A stretch of 30,383 nt of DNA from Victivallales bacterium. GTDB lineage: Bacteria; Verrucomicrobiota; Lentisphaeria; Oligosphaerales; Oligosphaeraceae. Below, in pieces: positions 22,777 to 30,383 of this stretch. The position numbers were made by a program, and so were the translations under genes. Numbering within the stretch: position 1 is the stretch's first letter; each line of letters starts with the position of its first letter. Under the pieces are notes generated by a model. That model had not been told where the DNA came from. It was given only the letters and a program-made list of their open reading frames with translations, and did no database searches. The DNA lies in contig JAGCSE010000283.1 of assembly GCA_017964325.1 (NCBI GenBank), forward strand, positions 1 to 30,383, in the 5' to 3' direction.

Positions 22777-23376
22777 ATGAATGGAATGAAAATAAAGAAC
22801 ATGGCCGCATATTGGCTGGCATTGGTCCTTGTGATGGTTGTGTCGAACGCGGCCTTCGCGCAGAAGGCGGTCGCTCAGATCAAAGGTGTGAAGATCGGGA
22901 CGGTCAAGACACCGGATTTCAAGGATTCCCGCGAACCCAATAAAAACTACTGGTGCCGGATCAGTGTTGATTTTGGCACGAGCGGAGCGAAATGGCTCAA
23001 TGAAATCGATGTCAAATGGACGGTCGCCACGTTTAATGCGGACGGCAAGTTGCTGGTCATGCGCGAATCCATGACCTTCGAAGACATTGAAGAAGGCCGC
23101 AAGCATACCGTCTGCGCATTCCTCAAGCCGTCGTTCCCGCGCAAGTACCAGAATCGTTCGCAATTTGACACGAATAACATCGCAGTCTATGTCGAGATTC
23201 TCTATGGCGGCAAGCGGATCGGAGCCTACGATGACAAGCGGATCGGCAAGCTGCCGGATAAATGGTATGAAAAAGTCCAGAATGGCGTCTCTCTGAAGGG
23301 GCAGCTGCTCCCAAAGAGCAAGACGCCTTTCGCGCCGATGGACTATGATTCCTTTGAACACGAAAAGATTAACTGA
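22777..23376 (+). CDS. Exported Amuc_1102-like pilus-associated protein
   Basis: A 199-residue protein with a classical signal peptide: basic start, hydrophobic core YWLALVLVMVVSNAA, and likely cleavage after AFA before QKAV. The mature part is beta-rich (KNYWCRISVDFGT, NEIDVKWTVATFNADGKLL, NIAVYVEILYGGKRIGAYD). I assign it to the Amuc_1102 group mainly because it precedes a PilM-like gene in a cluster ordered as in Akkermansia (Amuc_1102-1101-1100-1099-1098), and its size fits. The role is presumed periplasmic, in a pilus-like complex. The ATG at 22786 (fourth codon) is an alternative start. Confidence 0.7.
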   Translation: MNGMKIKNMAAYWLALVLVMVVSNAAFAQKAVAQIKGVKIGTVKTPDFKDSREPNKNYWCRISVDFGTSGAKWLNEIDVKWTVATFNADGKLLVMRESMTFEDIEEGRKHTVCAFLKPSFPRKYQNRSQFDTNNIAVYVEILYGGKRIGAYDDKRIGKLPDKWYEKVQNGVSLKGQLLPKSKTPFAPMDYDSFEHEKIN

Positions 23377-23451
23377 ACCACTCAATCCAGCGGATGCGGA
23401 GAGAGTGTCTAAGCATCCCATATTTCAACGAAACTAACGGGATAACAGCTC

Positions 23452-25602
23452 ATGGCAAGTAATGAAAGAATTCTAGCGATTGATATTGGCGCGACCAGTA
23501 TCAAGCTATGTGAGTTTGAATACGGCAAGGGCAATACCATCAATCTGGCTCTGTTCGCACACCGTGAGTACGAGGAGGAGCTTTCCGAAGGAACGCGTAT
23601 GAACGTCGTCGCGGGGCTTCTGCGCCAAATGCTTGCCGAAGGTGGCTTCCGTGCGCGCAAGGCTTTGCTCTCCCTGTCAGGCCAGTCCTCCTTGATGCGC
23701 TTCAGCCGTCTGCCCGTCGTCAAATACGACAAGAAGTCCATCAAGCAGTTGGCTGAATTCGAAGCCACGAGCAACATCCCCTTCCCGATCAAGGAAGTCA
23801 TTTGGGACTACCAGTTGATTGTCTCTCCTGATGCCGACACCATCGACGTGCTGTCCGTCGTCATCAAAAACGATATCGTTGAACAGTTCACGAACGCCGT
23901 CATGCAGGTCGGCCTTGATCCTATTCTTGTCGATGTCGCTCCCGCCGCCTGCTTCAACGCAGCTCGTGCCAATGGCCTTGGCACGGATGAATGCGTCATC
24001 ATCGTCAACATCGGCGGTCGTTCCACGAACCTCCTCTTCGCGGAAGGCGAACGCTTCTTCGCACGTAACATCCCGACGGCCGGCCATTCCATTACCCAGA
24101 TGATCGCAAAGGAATTTGGAATCGGAATGCCGGAAGCCGAGGAACTGAAACGACGCCATGGTTTCGTCGCCTTGGGCGGCGCATACGCCGAGCCCGAATC
24201 CGAGACCGCCGCTGCCGTCTCCAAGATCATCCGCACGGTCATGGCTCGTCTGCACGGCGAAATCTCCCGTTCCATCAACGTCTATCGCGCACAGCAGAAA
24301 GGCAACAAGCCTGTCAAGATGTATCTGACGGGTGGTTCCTCCATCCTCCACTACTGTGACCGTTTCTTCGAAGAGAAGCTCGGCATTCCGGTCGAATATT
24401 TCAATCCGTTCACAATTGTCAATCTGTTGCCGACCGTTGACCGTGAAAAGTTGAGCGAAGTCGCACACATGTTCAGCGAGACCATCGGTCTTGGTCTGCG
24501 CTACCAGTCGCAGTGCCCGATTGAATTCAGCTTGGTTCCCGCCGCCATCCAGCGCCAGCAGAACCTCACGAAGAAGAAGCCCGCGTTCATCATCTCCGGT
24601 TTGACCATCCTCCTGACTCTTGGCATCTTCTGGTTCAGCACCTCTGAAGAAAAGAAATTGGCGGAGCAGGCGAATTTCGAGATGAAAGATCCGCATGAAA
24701 AGCTGGAGCGGGCGGAGAAGATGGTCAAGACGCCGAACGATTCCGCCGCTTCCAAAGTCGGCCAGTACAATGCGCTTGGCGACGTCATTCTGCAACGCGC
24801 CCGCTGGGCGGCAATATATAATGAAATTTACCGCCTGAAGCCTGACAACCTCTGGATCAATTCCATCAAGCCGATTCTGACGGAAATCAACGCATACGAG
24901 CCCGAAACCGTTGAGGCGCCTATTGCTGGTGAAATGAGCGAAGACGGTATGATGGGGTCGCCTGGTTCCCCCGATTCAAGTGGTATGTTCGATAGCGAAG
25001 GCATGGGCGGCAACAACGATCCACTGCTGGCTGAAGGCCCATTGCCGATTTCCGGCCTCGAAATCGTCGGTACATGCATTCAGCCGTATCCCAGCGCCAA
25101 GTCCATGGCATGGTCGGCGACATTGAATGACATGAGCGATTTCAATGGCATCTTCCAGCTTGAAGCGAAGGCCGCTTCCGCTGAAGAACCTGCGGAAACC
25201 GAAGAAAAGGCTGAAGAATCCGATGGCGGCGAAGAAAAGCCCGAAGCCGCTCCCGAAGAACCGAAGGAGCTTACTCCCAGGGAAATCAAGCAGAAACAGC
25301 TTGCTGAATACCGCAAGAAAATCACAACGTCCCAAAGCCCTGAACTCGCCTTCGAGACGGCTTTGAGAATGTCTCCTTTGTTCGATGCGGAGCCTACGAT
25401 GACGTGTATCACGCGCAACCGCGAGATTTACTCTTATCCGCAGGAACGCTTCGGAAAGAACGGCAAGAAGATGGCGCGCGCCCGTGTCTTCAAGATGCAG
25501 GTGAAATTCGCGACGTCGCTGGAAGTCTATAACATTCCGTCCGCAGCTGCTTTGAGGAACGGCATGATGGACGGAGGCATGATGGGAAGCCCGAACAACT
25601 AG
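23452..25602 (+). CDS. PilM-like (Amuc_1101 family) ATPase with membrane segment
   Basis: A 716-residue protein. Residues 5-360 are an actin-like PilM/FtsA-type ATPase: phosphate-1 loop LAIDIGATSIKLCE, phosphate-2 VNIGGRSTNL, and adenosine-binding YLTGGSS. A transmembrane segment at about 377-395 follows, then a PilN-like part with a predicted helix and a C-terminal alpha/beta domain, broken by Met/Gly/Ser-rich (about 495-525) and acidic Glu/Ala/Pro-rich (about 575-610) stretches. PilM normally binds the cytoplasmic tail of PilN; here both appear fused, placing the C-terminal half in the periplasm. The last residues again read GMMDGGMMG. It lies 75 nt after the Amuc_1102-like gene. Confidence 0.85.
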   Translation: MASNERILAIDIGATSIKLCEFEYGKGNTINLALFAHREYEEELSEGTRMNVVAGLLRQMLAEGGFRARKALLSLSGQSSLMRFSRLPVVKYDKKSIKQLAEFEATSNIPFPIKEVIWDYQLIVSPDADTIDVLSVVIKNDIVEQFTNAVMQVGLDPILVDVAPAACFNAARANGLGTDECVIIVNIGGRSTNLLFAEGERFFARNIPTAGHSITQMIAKEFGIGMPEAEELKRRHGFVALGGAYAEPESETAAAVSKIIRTVMARLHGEISRSINVYRAQQKGNKPVKMYLTGGSSILHYCDRFFEEKLGIPVEYFNPFTIVNLLPTVDREKLSEVAHMFSETIGLGLRYQSQCPIEFSLVPAAIQRQQNLTKKKPAFIISGLTILLTLGIFWFSTSEEKKLAEQANFEMKDPHEKLERAEKMVKTPNDSAASKVGQYNALGDVILQRARWAAIYNEIYRLKPDNLWINSIKPILTEINAYEPETVEAPIAGEMSEDGMMGSPGSPDSSGMFDSEGMGGNNDPLLAEGPLPISGLEIVGTCIQPYPSAKSMAWSATLNDMSDFNGIFQLEAKAASAEEPAETEEKAEESDGGEEKPEAAPEEPKELTPREIKQKQLAEYRKKITTSQSPELAFETALRMSPLFDAEPTMTCITRNREIYSYPQERFGKNGKKMARARVFKMQVKFATSLEVYNIPSAAALRNGMMDGGMMGSPNN

Positions 25603-25669
25603 TCGCAGGGCATTGGCAAAAGCGAGAAAGGAAGACAATATCATCTGAAACCTTAAATCAGGAACGAAC

Positions 25670-27025
25670 ATGGATTTCATAAAGAAAAATATTGGATTGC
25701 TTCTGTTTTTGATACTGTGCTTGGGCGGCATTATCTATCTGCTGATCCAGATTATGGGGCAGTCCAAGCTGAAACAGGAGCAGGTGACAGCTGAGCAGCA
25801 GCATGTCGAATTCTTCGAGCGTCTGGCTAAGGAAAATCTGAAGCTGAACGACGAAAACCGCAAGAAGGCTGAAGGCAAGCTTGCCGAAGCCGAAAAGAAA
25901 TACGAGGAGTTCCGTCAGGAGCTCGCCGAAAAACGCCTTGTCTATGATGACGATGCCGATCTCAAGGCTTTCCTCCAACTGGCTCCCGCACCTGCGCAAA
26001 GTGAAATGAACGTCATGATCGAGAAGATTTTCACGGATAATTTCGTCGAACGGAAGATGACGAACCGCGGCGATGCAATGGGCGGAGAACTCATGATGGA
26101 TACTGACCCGATGGGCGAAGGCGGTATGGGCATGGGCGGAATGACTATGCAGCAGCGGTTGCTGCTCCAGCAGCAGGCTGAACAGGAAGGCCCCAAAAAA
26201 CACCTTCTTATACAAGGTAATGGCGTTACCTCTTATCTTTGCTTCGACCGCTATGCAGCGATGAGAAATGGTCTCAATAAAGACGATATGGCACGCATCT
26301 ACAAGCAGTTGAAGGTCGTAGAACTGATTATCGGCCTTGTCCGCCAGTCCGAAGTGAAGGAACTGCGCGAGTTTGATTTGCCGAAGGGAATTGAAAAGCA
26401 GGAAGAAGGCGACTATGAATGGACACCCGTTACGATGACGGTCGTAGGCCGTCAGGCGAACGTCCAGCAGTTGCTCAACCTCCTTTCCGCAAATGATAAG
26501 TATTTCTTCTTCATTCGCAATCTGGAAATGACATCACAGGATATGCTTCTTGACCAGGTTGTTGAAATGAAGCAGGCCCTCGCCAGAGAGATGCCGCAAT
26601 TGCTCTCAACTTCGCAACGTGGCGCGTCCTCTATGGATATTATCCAAAGCGATCCCATGGGCGGCATGATGGATGAGGAAGGCATGATGGGCGGAGGACG
26701 CACTGGCCGTGGTCGCCGTGGTCGCCGTCGTCGTCCACGTCCGAACAATCCGATGGGAGGAGGCCCTGGCGGCATGATGCCGCCACCTGGAAGAGGTGGT
26801 ATGATGATTCCTGGCGCTGGTGGCATGATGCCTCCCGGCGGTGGAATGATGGGGATGATGAGCGGCAACGACATGATGGGCGAAGGCATGGGCGGAAGTA
26901 CTGATCCCTATGATCTTATTCCTTTGACACGCAGAGATTTGCGAGTTTTCGACAATCAGAAGGATGTCACCTTGACGATTCGTTTCGATCTGATTGAGTT
27001 CAACCCTATGGCAGAAAACAAATGA
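25670..27025 (+). CDS. Amuc_1100-like pilus complex protein
   Basis: A 451-residue inner-membrane protein: one N-terminal transmembrane helix (residues about 7-27), a coiled coil (about 35-90), and two alpha/beta modules (about 95-130 and 190-310) in the manner of PilO/PilN ferredoxin-like domains. A long low-complexity insert (about 321-415) is rich in Met, Gly and Pro with an Arg cluster (GRGRRGRRRRPRP), and a short conserved-looking end DVTLTIRFDLIEF follows. The place between the PilM-like and Amuc_1099-like genes supports the Amuc_1100 assignment; sequence similarity could not be measured. A further Met/Gly patch lies near residue 140-165. Confidence 0.75.
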   Translation: MDFIKKNIGLLLFLILCLGGIIYLLIQIMGQSKLKQEQVTAEQQHVEFFERLAKENLKLNDENRKKAEGKLAEAEKKYEEFRQELAEKRLVYDDDADLKAFLQLAPAPAQSEMNVMIEKIFTDNFVERKMTNRGDAMGGELMMDTDPMGEGGMGMGGMTMQQRLLLQQQAEQEGPKKHLLIQGNGVTSYLCFDRYAAMRNGLNKDDMARIYKQLKVVELIIGLVRQSEVKELREFDLPKGIEKQEEGDYEWTPVTMTVVGRQANVQQLLNLLSANDKYFFFIRNLEMTSQDMLLDQVVEMKQALAREMPQLLSTSQRGASSMDIIQSDPMGGMMDEEGMMGGGRTGRGRRGRRRRPRPNNPMGGGPGGMMPPPGRGGMMIPGAGGMMPPGGGMMGMMSGNDMMGEGMGGSTDPYDLIPLTRRDLRVFDNQKDVTLTIRFDLIEFNPMAENK

Positions 27026-27034
27026 GGTGGCATA

Positions 27035-28459
27035 ATGGATTTCATATCCCGACACTATGAAAAAATGATTTTGGGGGCGTGCATTCTGTTCCTTATTGGC
27101 AGTCTGCTGATGGTTTCCAAAAGCTATGAGAACACGAAGAATAAATTCGATAAAGACAAGGCATTGTCTCGTCGGTCGGTTGATCAAGGCGATCTTGTGG
27201 GAGATTTGTCGCCTGAAGTTTTCGAGAAGGCTCCTGGCACCATCCATGACAGTCGCAATTATTTTGCTTTCATCGGTTCGAGTGTGAACCAGCGCACGGG
27301 TCAGCCCGTCTATAAAAAGACGGCCGATGGCATCATTGATGACAAGCCTGTTGGCCCCCATGGCTCCATGCTGGTTCCTTCGGATTATATCTGCTGTGTA
27401 GAGGACAAATGCCGTGCCATCATTCTGATTACGGAAAACAGATGTCCCTTCTGCGGAACGGAACAGCCGCCGTTAACTCTCGGCGAGGGCGAAGAAGAAG
27501 ATGAAGACGGCGATGGTATTCCAGATTTTATCGAACGCAAATATCGTTTCCTCAATCCGAAGAATCCGCTTGACGCAAGACAGGATTTCGATAACGATGG
27601 TTTCCTGAATGTTGAAGAATATAAGTATGGCCGTCTCTCCGACCAGGAGGAACTCAAGACTGGCAAGATGATGGAAGACCCCACGTTGTGGCCTGATCTC
27701 GTCGGTCTGCTCCGCGTTGTCGGAGTCGTCCAGAATGATCTGAAGATTCAGTTGCGTTCCATTGATGAAAACAGCAGCAATGACCCCGCCAATTGGGATA
27801 TCGGCATCCGTCTGCCGAAGCAGGGGCCCGAAGCTCGCTTCTTCCCCGATCCGAAGCGTTCCATGAACCGCAATGTCAAGCTGAACGGCATCATCAGGCC
27901 AGGAAGTGCCGCCGAAGGCGCATATCGCGTCTCCAAGGCAGGTTATGAAGATCGAGATGGTCAAAGGACTCCGTTCATCGAAATCGTTTCCACAAAGGAT
28001 GCCTCGGAAGTCTATAAACTGTATCCTGACGAAACCGTCAAGGAAAAGGCCGTGCAAGTGCGTTTTGTCTATTTGAATCCGCCATACGGCAGATTGCGTT
28101 CCAACGCACAAGCTGTTTTGGCGAAATACTCCTTCTTGAAGAAAGTCGGTGAAAACCTCCCGCCGCTCCAGCGTGCGAAGGAAAAGGAGCCGAAATATAG
28201 AGAGCTGTACCGACTCGAAAAAGCCAACGAAGACGGTACGGAAGTCGTAATCGTGAAAATAGAAAGTGCAAAATATGAAACGACGGAAAAGGACAAGCGA
28301 ATCACTGTTCCTTTGTTTGATGCAAACATCGACTTTGCAGTCCCCATGATGAACAACAACATGATGGATCCAGAAGGTGGCATGATGAACCCCGGGATGA
28401 TGAATCCTGGCATGATGAACCCCGGGATGATGAATCCTGGCATGCAAATGTCGCGTTGA
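27035..28459 (+). CDS. Amuc_1099-like pilus-system protein
   Basis: A 474-residue protein starting 9 nt after the previous gene, with GAGGTGG before the ATG. One N-terminal transmembrane helix (about 11-27) anchors a periplasmic part. Residues about 119-142 carry four cysteines (CC, C and CPFCG) as in a zinc ribbon. Residues about 155-196 hold DEDGDGIPDF and DFDNDGFLNVEEY, which resemble thrombospondin type 3 calcium-binding repeats. The C-terminus is four GMMNP repeats. By position it is the Amuc_1099 equivalent (PilP-like coupling between inner membrane and secretin is possible). Metal-binding roles are inferred from motifs only. Confidence 0.75.
   Translation: MDFISRHYEKMILGACILFLIGSLLMVSKSYENTKNKFDKDKALSRRSVDQGDLVGDLSPEVFEKAPGTIHDSRNYFAFIGSSVNQRTGQPVYKKTADGIIDDKPVGPHGSMLVPSDYICCVEDKCRAIILITENRCPFCGTEQPPLTLGEGEEEDEDGDGIPDFIERKYRFLNPKNPLDARQDFDNDGFLNVEEYKYGRLSDQEELKTGKMMEDPTLWPDLVGLLRVVGVVQNDLKIQLRSIDENSSNDPANWDIGIRLPKQGPEARFFPDPKRSMNRNVKLNGIIRPGSAAEGAYRVSKAGYEDRDGQRTPFIEIVSTKDASEVYKLYPDETVKEKAVQVRFVYLNPPYGRLRSNAQAVLAKYSFLKKVGENLPPLQRAKEKEPKYRELYRLEKANEDGTEVVIVKIESAKYETTEKDKRITVPLFDANIDFAVPMMNNNMMDPEGGMMNPGMMNPGMMNPGMMNPGMQMSR
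28379..28444 (+). repeat. 30-bp tandem repeat encoding GMMNP units
   Basis: Two identical 30-bp copies (28379-28408 and 28409-28438) followed by 6 bp of a third. Each encodes GMMNPGMMNP, with two codon variants (AACCCC and AATCCT) inside each unit. Exact identity implies recent duplication, and copy number may vary between strains. Confidence 0.9.
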
Positions 28460-28668
28460 GTCATGACAAATCATCGAAAGTCGTATGACTTTTATGGAAT
28501 AATTTGAAAAACAAACAAATTATTTGCAGGGATGGCTTGTTCGCCATTGAAAACAGACAGTTGATAAAGTAAATTTAATTAATAATAAATAACAAAAAAC
28601 AGGTAATCGGCAAGTCCGGATGCCGCAACAGCGGGTGAAGGACGCAAAATCCGGACGGAGACAACTCC
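28460..28668. other. Leader and spacer before the secretin gene
   Basis: No gene is seen. A weak hairpin AAAGTC/GACTTT (28477-28493) might slow transcription after the Amuc_1099-like gene, and the interval is AT-rich up to about 28605, where the structured leader begins. A separate promoter for the secretin in this stretch is possible but not evident. Confidence 0.5.
28614..28668 (+). promoter_or_regulatory. Structured leader hiding the secretin ribosome-binding site
   Basis: GTCCGGAT (28614-28621) pairs perfectly with ATCCGGAC (28649-28656), enclosing a CCGC-AACA-GCGG hairpin (28623-28634) and a single-stranded GGACGCAAA (28640-28648). Immediately after, the Shine-Dalgarno GGAG (28657-28660) can pair with CTCC (28665-28668) just before the ATG. 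GGACGCAAA is a hallmark segment of class I cyclic-di-GMP riboswitches, but the rest of that fold is not present, so this is a cis-regulatory RNA candidate only. Confidence 0.45.
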
Positions 28669-30383
28669 ATGAGTACGAAACAGCAAACAAGAAAAAAGAT
28701 GACACGTGTCGTTGGGTTGACGCTTGCATTCTGCATGCTGAGTCTTCTGATTCCCAGTGCCTTGGCGCAGGGCGCGAAGACTGGTGCGGACGAGCAGTTC
28801 CTGAAAATCATTACACAACAGGAAAATGCCTTGAAGCTCCTGGAAACAGGGGATTATGAAAAGGCTATGGTTGAATGTGACAGTGCGGAAGAAATCCTGA
28901 AAGGCATCATTGACAAGCTGGAACCCGGCTCGCAGCTTGAACGCAGGATTCGTGAATCCTCAGACAATCTCCATGCACTGAAGGGTGACATCTTCAAGGC
29001 GTGGGGCATGAAGGTCGCCCAACAGGTTGAAGCCGACATCGCGGCTGGCGTTCCTGCCGCCGATCCTGAACAGCCCGATACCGAGCTTACCCGTGCGGAA
29101 TTCGCCGGCAAGGTCGTTGAAAAGATCAATGAAGCTTTGGATAAATTGAGCAAGGCTCGCATTCTTCTGAAAGACGTCAAGGAAATCAACGAGACCATCG
29201 CCAACCTCGAAAAGCAACGCATCAAATTCGACGGTCTAGCGTTGACGGTCCGTGAGAAGACCCGCCGCGACGAATTGTTCAGAAATGCCGACGAGCAGTT
29301 CATCGCTGGTCGTGACCTTTATAAGAAAGGTAAATACGAAGAAGCCGACGAACAGTTGGAAGCCAGCAAGAAATCCTTGGAGGAAATTTCCGCGCAATTC
29401 GGACGCGCTGCCAGCACCGCTGACAAGGTCAGCAAGAAATTGGCTGTCATCGAAAACGTCCGTGCGGATCTCCATGTTGACTGGGCAAAGCAGATCATCA
29501 TAGAAGCCAAGAAGCTCGTGGATGCAAAGAATGTTGACGAAGCCATCGCCAAATTGAATCTCGCCGCTGAAATCGATCCTAGCCGCGATGAGCAAATCGA
29601 CAAGATGCGCGAAGCTTTTATCAAGGAAAAGGACAATCTTGAATTCAAGCAGGAAACCACGCTTGAAAACATCATGCCCGATACGAAGCAGAACGAATTC
29701 GACATCCGCGTCAAACTGGATGCAGGTATCGTCCTTATGAAGAACGGCCGCTATGCAGATGCTCGCGACAGCTTCGAAACCGTCTTGATCGCAGATCCCT
29801 ACAACCTGACGGCAATCCGTTACCTCACCCGTATCAGCGATGAATTGAAGAAAGTCGCCGATGAACGCCGTGAACAGATTTTCCATGAGCGCCTCGCAGA
29901 AGTCCGCTGGAAGTGGGCTGAACCCGTCACCCCGTTGCTCGCTGGTCCGAGCGGCGATTTGAGCGCCAGAGCCCTGAAGAAGAATTCCGACGACGCCAGT
30001 CTCCAGAACAGGCTCGAAAACATCATCTTCCCCGAATTCAAGATTCAGGACGAACCCTTGATCGATGTTTTGGAGAAGATTCGCCAAAAGGCAAAACAGT
30101 ATGACGCCAATGGTGGCGAAGGTATCAATTTCGTCATCCAGCTGAAGCGCATCCAGCCCAACATGGCTGCTGCAGGCAACATGGGCATGAGCGGCATGGC
30201 CCCCGAAGACATGGAGATGAGCGGCATGGGCGGCGGCATGGGCATGGATGGCGGCATGGGCGGCGGCGGCATGGGTATGCCTGGCGGCGGCATGGGCGGC
30301 GGCATGGGTGAAGACGGTGAAGGCGGCATGAACGCTGGCATGATGGGTGTCCCCGCTGGCGGCGGCTTCGAAATGACGAATAA
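28669..30383 (+). CDS. Amuc_1098-like secretin (PilQ/GspD-type), N-terminal part
   Basis: The gene runs off the right edge with 571 codons visible and no stop. A signal peptide (VVGLTLAFCMLSLLIPSALA, cut before QGAK) is followed by a long helical region (about 35-440) with TPR-like repeats (GDYEKAMVECDSAEEIL, GKYEEADEQLEASKKSL, GRYADARDSFETVLIADPYN), as in Amuc_1098-type secretins. An N0/STN-like segment FPEFKIQDEPLIDVLEKI begins near 453. It is interrupted or followed by a Met/Gly-rich stretch (about 500-571). The C-terminal secretin pore domain should lie beyond the window. It would form the outer-membrane channel of the pilus-like machine. Confidence 0.8.
   Translation, partial: MSTKQQTRKKMTRVVGLTLAFCMLSLLIPSALAQGAKTGADEQFLKIITQQENALKLLETGDYEKAMVECDSAEEILKGIIDKLEPGSQLERRIRESSDNLHALKGDIFKAWGMKVAQQVEADIAAGVPAADPEQPDTELTRAEFAGKVVEKINEALDKLSKARILLKDVKEINETIANLEKQRIKFDGLALTVREKTRRDELFRNADEQFIAGRDLYKKGKYEEADEQLEASKKSLEEISAQFGRAASTADKVSKKLAVIENVRADLHVDWAKQIIIEAKKLVDAKNVDEAIAKLNLAAEIDPSRDEQIDKMREAFIKEKDNLEFKQETTLENIMPDTKQNEFDIRVKLDAGIVLMKNGRYADARDSFETVLIADPYNLTAIRYLTRISDELKKVADERREQIFHERLAEVRWKWAEPVTPLLAGPSGDLSARALKKNSDDASLQNRLENIIFPEFKIQDEPLIDVLEKIRQKAKQYDANGGEGINFVIQLKRIQPNMAAAGNMGMSGMAPEDMEMSGMGGGMGMDGGMGGGGMGMPGGGMGGGMGEDGEGGMNAGMMGVPAGGGFEMTN

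Noticed and set aside
23677..24795. Minus-strand open frame of 372 codons
   Set aside because: It is a shadow of the PilM-like gene; low-complexity Val/Asp/Gly composition and no start signals.
28614..28668. Annotation as a cyclic-di-GMP-I riboswitch
   Set aside because: Only the GGACGCAAA segment matches; the 5' GCAAACC partner strand and the second helical arm are missing, and only 20 nt remain before the start codon.

Overview
The window looks like a chromosomal segment of a Lentisphaerota (Victivallales-like) or closely related Verrucomicrobiota/PVC bacterium. This rests on (i) pseudopilins with a [18 protein letters not shown] N-terminus and an H-x9-DG C-terminal motif, (ii) a type-IV-pilus-like complex laid out like Akkermansia muciniphila Amuc_1102-1098, and (iii) GC-rich genes separated by very AT-rich spacers. 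The assignment comes from gene content read by eye, not from a database search.

Region 1 (1-4928) is the unusual part. It holds a pseudopilin gene on the minus strand running off the left edge (A), and a nearly identical copy in opposite orientation that lacks its first 15 codons (B, from 955). A second, complete pseudopilin follows B (1752-2540), then a strong terminator, a large serine recombinase (2733-4439), a terminator, and an orphan 17-codon pilin start on the minus strand (C, 4691-4638). C stops at exactly the codon where B begins, and the two share GTGG. Inverting the roughly 3.7 kb between them would rebuild a full-length pilin ORF in frame behind the RBS and a candidate promoter, with the second pilin downstream and the recombinase inside the flipped segment. 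I read this as a predicted serine-recombinase pilin inversion switch, seen here in the OFF orientation.

Region 2 (4929-12422) is mostly metabolic: sn-glycerol-1-phosphate dehydrogenase and a MATE transporter (minus strand), a phosphofructokinase, a stand-alone lipoyl GcvH-type protein, two related but unrecognised membrane proteins, and L-ribulose-5-phosphate 4-epimerase (AraD).

Region 3 (12533-18908) runs in one direction: a DUF493/YbeD-like protein, a YigZ/IMPACT protein, an LpxH-like metallophosphoesterase, a PAS histidine kinase, its NtrC-type sigma-54 activator, a small tail-anchored protein and a cytoplasmic GH2 glycosidase. Several of these genes overlap by 4 bp, so phosphoesterase and kinase are probably co-expressed.

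Region 4 (19032-22474) is the conserved rpmH-rnpA-yidD-yidC-khpB(jag) block, without dnaA beside it.

Region 5 (22777-right edge) is a pilus-like envelope complex: a small exported protein, a PilM-like ATPase fused to a membrane segment, an Amuc_1100-like and an Amuc_1099-like protein, and the N-terminal part of a secretin. Four consecutive proteins carry Met/Gly-rich low-complexity segments, and the secretin leader can fold so as to hide its Shine-Dalgarno. The switch-controlled pilins of region 1 could be clients of a machine like this one, but nothing in the sequence proves that link.
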